This document shows, one piece after another, positions 6,261 through 10,053 of a stretch of 10,053 nucleotides of DNA (position 1 is its first letter; each line of letters opens with the position of its first letter). The notes under the pieces were generated by a model. The model had not been told where the DNA came from, made no database searches, and saw nothing but the letters and a program-made list of their open reading frames with translations. The position numbers were made by a program, and so were the translations under genes. The DNA comes from DATLFP01 sp035540955 (GTDB taxonomy: Bacteria; Actinomycetota; Acidimicrobiia; Acidimicrobiales; CADCSY01): NCBI GenBank assembly GCA_035540955.1, contig DATLFP010000232.1, positions 1 to 10,053 on the forward strand. Direction: 5' to 3'.

Positions 6261-8912
6261 ATGAGCACCCAGAGCCTCGTGCACGATCTGAGCGCTTCGT
6301 GGCCCATCGTCGGGCGCGAGGACGAGCTCCTGCGCGTGCCCGATGCCCTCCTCGACTCATCGGCGCGCGCCGTGGTGATCGGCGGTCCCGCCGGCGTCGG
6401 CAAGACCCGCCTCATCGCCGAGGTGGCCTCGCGGGCGACCGGCGCGGGAGCGTTCGTCGCCCGAGTCACCGCCACCCGTTCGGCGTCGTCCATCCCGTTC
6501 GGTGCCTTGGCGCCGCTGCTCCCGATCGACGATCTGCTCGCCGACAGCATCGTCGGGCTCCTCCGGCGAGCGTCGACCTCGATCGCGAAGATGGGCGACG
6601 GACAGCCGGTCGTGCTCGCGGTGGACGACGCCCAGCTCCTCGATGACGCGTCGGCGACGCTCGTCCACCAGCTCGCCCTCGACGGCGCCGCTCGCCTCCT
6701 GCTCGGCATCCGGCACGGTGAGCACATCGGACCATCGCTCGCCGGCGTCGTGAACGACCGGTCGACCCTGACCATCACCCTCGACGCCCTGCGTCGCCGC
6801 GACGTCCGCCGGCTGGTCGGGCACTTCCTCGGCGGCGAGACCGACGGCGCGCTGATCGAGACCCTCTGGCGCGCCTCCCACGGCAACCCGCTCTACCTGC
6901 GCGAGGTGCTCGTGGCGTCCCTCGAGCAGAATGAGATCACCAGCGAGGATGGCCTCTGGCGGCAGGTCGAGCCCCTCACGATGCCCTCGCGGCTGATCGA
7001 GCTGGTCGAGAGCCGCCTCGCGTCGGTCACCGACGACGCCCGTCGAGTCCTCGAGGTGCTGGCCGTCGCCGGCACCGTCGGTCGGCAGGCGCTCGAGGAC
7101 CTCGGGGGGACCGAGACCGTGAGCGACCTCGTTCAACGCGGGCTCGCCGTCGCTGCGCGCGACGCCCGGCGACAGCCCGTGCGCCTGCACCACCCGCTGT
7201 ACGAGGAGGCCATCCGCCGGCGGATGAGCACGCGCCGCCTGCGGGCGACGCAGCTGACCCTCGCCGGCATGATCGAAAGCGCTGGGATGCGCCGCCGGCA
7301 GGATCGCGTGCTGACCACCACCCTCCGCCTCGACGCCGGCGGCACGCTCGATCTCGACCTGCTCGAGGCGGCTGCCCTCGACAGCTACTTCTCGCTCGAC
7401 GCCGACCTCACCGAGCGGATCACCCGCGCCGCCGTCGCCGCTGGCGCCGGCTCCGGCATGCGTCGCCTGCTCGCCGAGATCATGCGGTGGCAGGGCCGGC
7501 ACGAGGAGGCCGAGGCGATCGTCAGCGCCATCTCCCCCGCCGGTCTCGACGAGCGGGAGCGAGCGCTCACCGCCCTCGTCCGGGCCGAGAACCTCTTCCG
7601 CGGCCTCGGCGAGCACGACCAGGCCATCCGGGTGCTGCACGACGCCCTGCTCGAGGTGCGACAGCCGGCGTGGCGCGACGAGCTCACCGCGCTCTCGGCG
7701 GTGTTCAGCGCGCTCGCCGGCGACGTCCGCTCCGCCTACGACGCCGCCGCCCCCATCATCGACCGCGGTCCCTCACGAGCCATGGCCGTGGCGTCGACGG
7801 CGGCCGTCGTCGCCCTCACCTTCATGGGCCGGCCCGACGACGCCACCGTCGCCGCCGAGCGGGCGTTCGAGGTCGCCACCTCCCTGGCCCCGATCGAGAG
7901 CCAGCCGGTCGTCGCCACCCACATCATGGAGCGGGTCACCGGCCTGGTCGAAGCGGGGCGCTTGGACGAGGCGGAGATGGTCGCTCGGATGTCCTACGAG
8001 TGGTCGCTCGCCAGCGGTCACACGATCGGACAGGGTTGGTTCGCGCTGCTGCTCGGCCGCAGCGCCCAGACCGGCGGCCGACTCGAAGAGGCGACCCACC
8101 GCTACCGGGAGAGCGCGCTCGCGTTCCGCGACCTGCGCGACCACGGCATCCGCCGCTGGGCGCTCGCCGGCCTCGCCCAGACCACGGCGGCGCTGGGCCG
8201 GGCGGCCGAGAGCTCGATGGCCCTGGACGAGCTCGACACCGCGCCCCGGACCGCGGTGCACCTCCTCGACGCCGAGATCCTCCGGGCCCGGGCGTGGCTG
8301 GCGATCGCCCGCCGGTCGCACGCCGAGGGCCGGAGGCTGCTCCTCGAGGCGGCCGACTGGACCGCCAGCCGCGGTCAGCACGGGCTCGAGCTGGCGATGC
8401 TGCACGACCTCGTGCGGATGGGCGACCGGGCGGCCGCGTCTCGGGCGAGCGAGCTCGCCCCCGAGCTGCAAGGACCCCTCGCGGCCGCTCGGGGCCTGCA
8501 CGCTCGGGCCGTCAGCCAACAGGACGCCGCGCTCCTCGACGAGGCCGGCGAGCACTTCGCGGCCATCGGATGCAACCTCTACGCCGCCGAGGCGTCGGCC
8601 CAGGCAGCCGCGATCCATCGTCGCGGGGGACGGTCTGCGGCAGGCGCGGCGAGCGAGGCGCGCGCCGACGAGCTGGCGGGTCGATGCGACGGCGCCGCAA
8701 CCCCCGCGCTGAGCAGCAACGACGAGGCCCAGCGCCTGACCCCCCGCGAGCTCGAGCTGGCGACGATGGCCGCCGCCGGCCGCACCAGCGCCTCCATCGC
8801 CGCGGAGCTGGGCATCTCCATTCGCACCGTCAACAACCTCCTCCAGCGGGCCTACGTGAAGCTCGGCGTCTCCGGCCGCCGAGAGCTCGCCGGCCGGCTC
8901 GACCAGCACTGA
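6261..8912 (+). CDS. LuxR-family transcriptional regulator with N-terminal STAND ATPase (LAL/MalT type), copy 2
   Basis: This 883-residue protein has an intact ATPase: Walker A GPAGVGKT (residues 42-49), Walker B VDDAQLLD (121-128) and GNPLYL (208-213). A winged-helix-like segment and a long TPR-like helical region (about 350-800) follow, then a C-terminal LuxR HTH (826-883, LTPRELELATMAAAGRT to SIRTVNNLLQRAYVKLGV). It is colinear with the regulator at 3064-5751, with shared stretches such as ASATLVHQLA and LYAAEA near the C-terminal linker, so an old tandem duplication is likely. The recognition helix differs from copy 1 (NNLLQRAY against DNHLYRIY), which suggests different DNA targets. The ATG at 6261 is the first start in frame; the next, GTG at 6279, has no SD either. 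It lies in a probable operon, 14 bases after the cyclic-nucleotide-binding gene and 8 bases before the universal stress gene. Confidence 0.93.
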   Translation: MSTQSLVHDLSASWPIVGREDELLRVPDALLDSSARAVVIGGPAGVGKTRLIAEVASRATGAGAFVARVTATRSASSIPFGALAPLLPIDDLLADSIVGLLRRASTSIAKMGDGQPVVLAVDDAQLLDDASATLVHQLALDGAARLLLGIRHGEHIGPSLAGVVNDRSTLTITLDALRRRDVRRLVGHFLGGETDGALIETLWRASHGNPLYLREVLVASLEQNEITSEDGLWRQVEPLTMPSRLIELVESRLASVTDDARRVLEVLAVAGTVGRQALEDLGGTETVSDLVQRGLAVAARDARRQPVRLHHPLYEEAIRRRMSTRRLRATQLTLAGMIESAGMRRRQDRVLTTTLRLDAGGTLDLDLLEAAALDSYFSLDADLTERITRAAVAAGAGSGMRRLLAEIMRWQGRHEEAEAIVSAISPAGLDERERALTALVRAENLFRGLGEHDQAIRVLHDALLEVRQPAWRDELTALSAVFSALAGDVRSAYDAAAPIIDRGPSRAMAVASTAAVVALTFMGRPDDATVAAERAFEVATSLAPIESQPVVATHIMERVTGLVEAGRLDEAEMVARMSYEWSLASGHTIGQGWFALLLGRSAQTGGRLEEATHRYRESALAFRDLRDHGIRRWALAGLAQTTAALGRAAESSMALDELDTAPRTAVHLLDAEILRARAWLAIARRSHAEGRRLLLEAADWTASRGQHGLELAMLHDLVRMGDRAAASRASELAPELQGPLAAARGLHARAVSQQDAALLDEAGEHFAAIGCNLYAAEASAQAAAIHRRGGRSAAGAASEARADELAGRCDGAATPALSSNDEAQRLTPRELELATMAAAGRTSASIAAELGISIRTVNNLLQRAYVKLGVSGRRELAGRLDQH

Positions 8913-8916
8913 GAGG
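8911..8916 (+). promoter_or_regulatory. Ribosome binding site of the universal stress gene
   Basis: GAGAGG overlaps the TGA of the preceding gene and stands 4 bases before the ATG at 8921. It is moderate in strength and supports this start over the long in-frame extension upstream, which is antiphase to the regulator gene. Confidence 0.55.
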
Positions 8917-8920
8917 TCTG

Positions 8921-9364
8921 ATGTACAAGTCGATCGTCGTCGGCACCGACGGCTCCCCCACCGCCACCGGCGCCGTCAGCGCAGCCATCGCGCTGGCCTC
9001 GTCGCTCGACGCCCGACTGCACGTCGTCTGCGTCTACGACAGCGCCCACGTGAGCACCGCGATCGCGTCGACGGCCGGGATCGCGTCGAGCGTCACCGAG
9101 ATCGACCAGGCCGCGCGCGATCACACGAACAGCGTCCTCGACGAAGCGCGGGGACGGGCGCGAGCGGCGGGCGTCGAGGTGACCGTGCACGCGTGCGCGG
9201 GATCGCCGGCCGAGACGATCATGCAGGTGGCCGACGGTGAGGACGCCGACCTGATCGTCGTGGGCAACCGGGGAATGATGGGCGCGCGCCGCATCCTCGG
9301 CAGCGTGCCGAACCACGTTGCCCACCACGCCCGCTGCGCGGTCATGATCGTGCCCACGACCTGA
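8921..9364 (+). CDS. Universal stress protein (UspA family)
   Basis: This is a 147-residue single-domain Usp, the normal length for the family. It begins with the strand MYKSIVVGTDGS; Asp10 corresponds to the nucleotide-contacting aspartate. It ends with the ATP-binding loop G115-x2-G118-x8-G127-S128 (GNRGMMGARRILGSV), then NHVAHHARCAVMIV. The loop is one residue shorter than the textbook G-x2-G-x9-G(S/T) spacing, so it is probably still an ATP-binding Usp, though that needs a structure model. Such proteins are cytoplasmic and are induced by stress, stasis or hypoxia in actinobacteria. Its stop overlaps the start of the ABC permease by one base (TGATG), and it follows the second LuxR-ATPase gene by 8 bases, so it is probably co-transcribed with both. 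Confidence 0.95.
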   Translation: MYKSIVVGTDGSPTATGAVSAAIALASSLDARLHVVCVYDSAHVSTAIASTAGIASSVTEIDQAARDHTNSVLDEARGRARAAGVEVTVHACAGSPAETIMQVADGEDADLIVVGNRGMMGARRILGSVPNHVAHHARCAVMIVPTT

Positions 9365-10053
9365 TGCTGGTCGCGGCGCTGAGCGACCTGCAGTGGCGAC
9401 GGCGGCGCGTCCTCATCGCCATCGTCGGTACCGGTCTCGTCTTCGGGATGACCCTCCTCATGACGGGCGTCTCCCGCGGCTTCGACGCCGAGGCATCGGC
9501 CACCGTCCGCGACCTCGGCGCCGAGCGCTGGATCGTGCGCGAGGGCGCCGCCGGGCCCTTCCTCGGCGCGTCGCCGATGAGCCAGGACGAAGCCACCTAC
9601 CTCGCCGCCCTACCCGGGATCGAGGCGGCCGGGCCCCTGGTGTTCACGAGGAAGAGCGTGAACACCCCGAAGGGCGGTGAGGTCGACGTGAACATCATGG
9701 GGAGCACCGCCGGCCGGCCCGGGATGCCCGCCGCCGACGAGGGCCGCCCCCCGACCAAGGCCGGTGAGGTCATGGTCAGCTCTCGCCTCGAGGGCTACCG
9801 CGTGGGCGACACCCTGACGGTTGCCGGCACGTCCCTCTTGGTGGTGGGCCGGGTGACCGACTCGACGGCGCTGGCGGGAACGCCCAACGTCTTCGTCGAC
9901 CTGGCCGATGCGCAGCGGATCGGGTTCGCCGGGCTCCCCGTCGTCTCGTCCGTCGCCGTCGTCGGCGAGCCGAGCGTGATGCCCGAGGGCTTCCAGCCGT
10001 CGTCCAACGCCGCCGCCCGCGCCGACCTGCTGCGCGCCATCGCCAAGGCCAAG
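9364..10053 (+). CDS. ABC transporter permease, MacB/FtsX type, N-terminal part (3' end beyond window)
   Basis: From the ATG at 9364, 230 codons are open to the window end. The N-terminus has a short basic cytoplasmic stretch (LSDLQWRRRR), one membrane helix at about residues 16-36 (VLIAIVGTGLVFGMTLLMTGV) and then a long extracytoplasmic domain. That domain contains LGAERWIVREG, MSQDEATYLAALPGIEAAGPLV and GEVMVSSRLEGYRVGDTLTVAG, the layout of the MacB periplasmic core domain. The three C-terminal helices of the FtsX domain would follow outside the window, and an ATPase subunit gene is expected next. It could export a lipid, peptide or lipoprotein, or signal mechanically; the substrate cannot be told. 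It has no SD; translation is probably coupled to the universal stress gene through TGATG. Confidence 0.85.
   Translation, partial: MLVAALSDLQWRRRRVLIAIVGTGLVFGMTLLMTGVSRGFDAEASATVRDLGAERWIVREGAAGPFLGASPMSQDEATYLAALPGIEAAGPLVFTRKSVNTPKGGEVDVNIMGSTAGRPGMPAADEGRPPTKAGEVMVSSRLEGYRVGDTLTVAGTSLLVVGRVTDSTALAGTPNVFVDLADAQRIGFAGLPVVSSVAVVGEPSVMPEGFQPSSNAAARADLLRAIAKAK

Noticed and set aside
6357..7640. 427-codon minus-strand open frame antisense to the second LuxR-ATPase
   Set aside because: It has no recognisable domain and no good SD, and its composition is that of a complementary frame of a high-GC gene.
7773..8909. 378-codon minus-strand open frame antisense to the 3' half of the second LuxR-ATPase
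   Set aside because: It mirrors the codon pattern of a well-supported gene and shows no domain or leader of its own.
7487..8920. Long plus-strand open frame joined in frame to the universal stress protein
   Set aside because: The upstream part is an Arg/Pro/Gly-rich shadow of the second LuxR-ATPase gene in another phase. The Usp begins at ATG 8921 with its own SD and a canonical first beta strand.
9795..10052. Minus-strand open frame near the window end
   Set aside because: It overlaps the well-supported ABC permease frame on the plus strand and has no family features.

Overview
The window is GC-rich, gene-dense bacterial DNA. Strong Shine-Dalgarno sites, high-GC codon use, very short gene gaps, LuxR-type STAND ATPases and a small universal stress protein all point to an actinomycete (Actinomycetota). 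An Acidimicrobiia-like lineage is possible, but the sequence alone does not settle this. I saw no tRNA, rRNA, CRISPR array, insertion sequence or phage gene.

Layout. (1) Positions 1-1925, plus strand: the 3' part of a large ATPase/TPR protein whose reading frame is open to the window edge. It looks like the back half of the actinobacterial class III cyclase-ATPase-TPR or related STAND proteins. (2) Positions 1936-2910, minus strand: a secreted protein with a signal peptide, one DUF11-like beta domain and an unrecognised cysteine-paired C-terminal domain. Its stop lies 10 bases from the stop of gene 1, and a perfect 14-bp hairpin sits in the last codons of gene 1. (3) Positions 2911-3063: a 153-bp divergent intergenic region with a TGAGCA-N5-TGCTCA inverted repeat. 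(4) Positions 3064-5751: a large LuxR-family regulator with an N-terminal ATPase (LAL/MalT type). (5) Positions 5821-6246: a stand-alone cyclic-nucleotide-binding domain protein. (6) Positions 6261-8912: a second LAL regulator, paralogous to the first. (7) Positions 8921-9364: a universal stress protein. (8) Positions 9364 to the window end: the start of a MacB/FtsX-type ABC transporter permease, absent from stop-delimited ORF listings because it runs off the window.

Genes 5-8 are packed with gaps of 14 and 8 bases and then a 1-base overlap, so they very probably form one operon. Gene 4 lies 69 bases upstream and may be part of it. The most interesting arrangement is a pair of paralogous ATPase-regulators enclosing a free cyclic-nucleotide receptor domain, continued by a stress protein and an export-type permease. 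Just upstream is a protein that may carry a nucleotide cyclase domain outside the window. A second-messenger-responsive regulatory cassette is a reasonable but untested reading.
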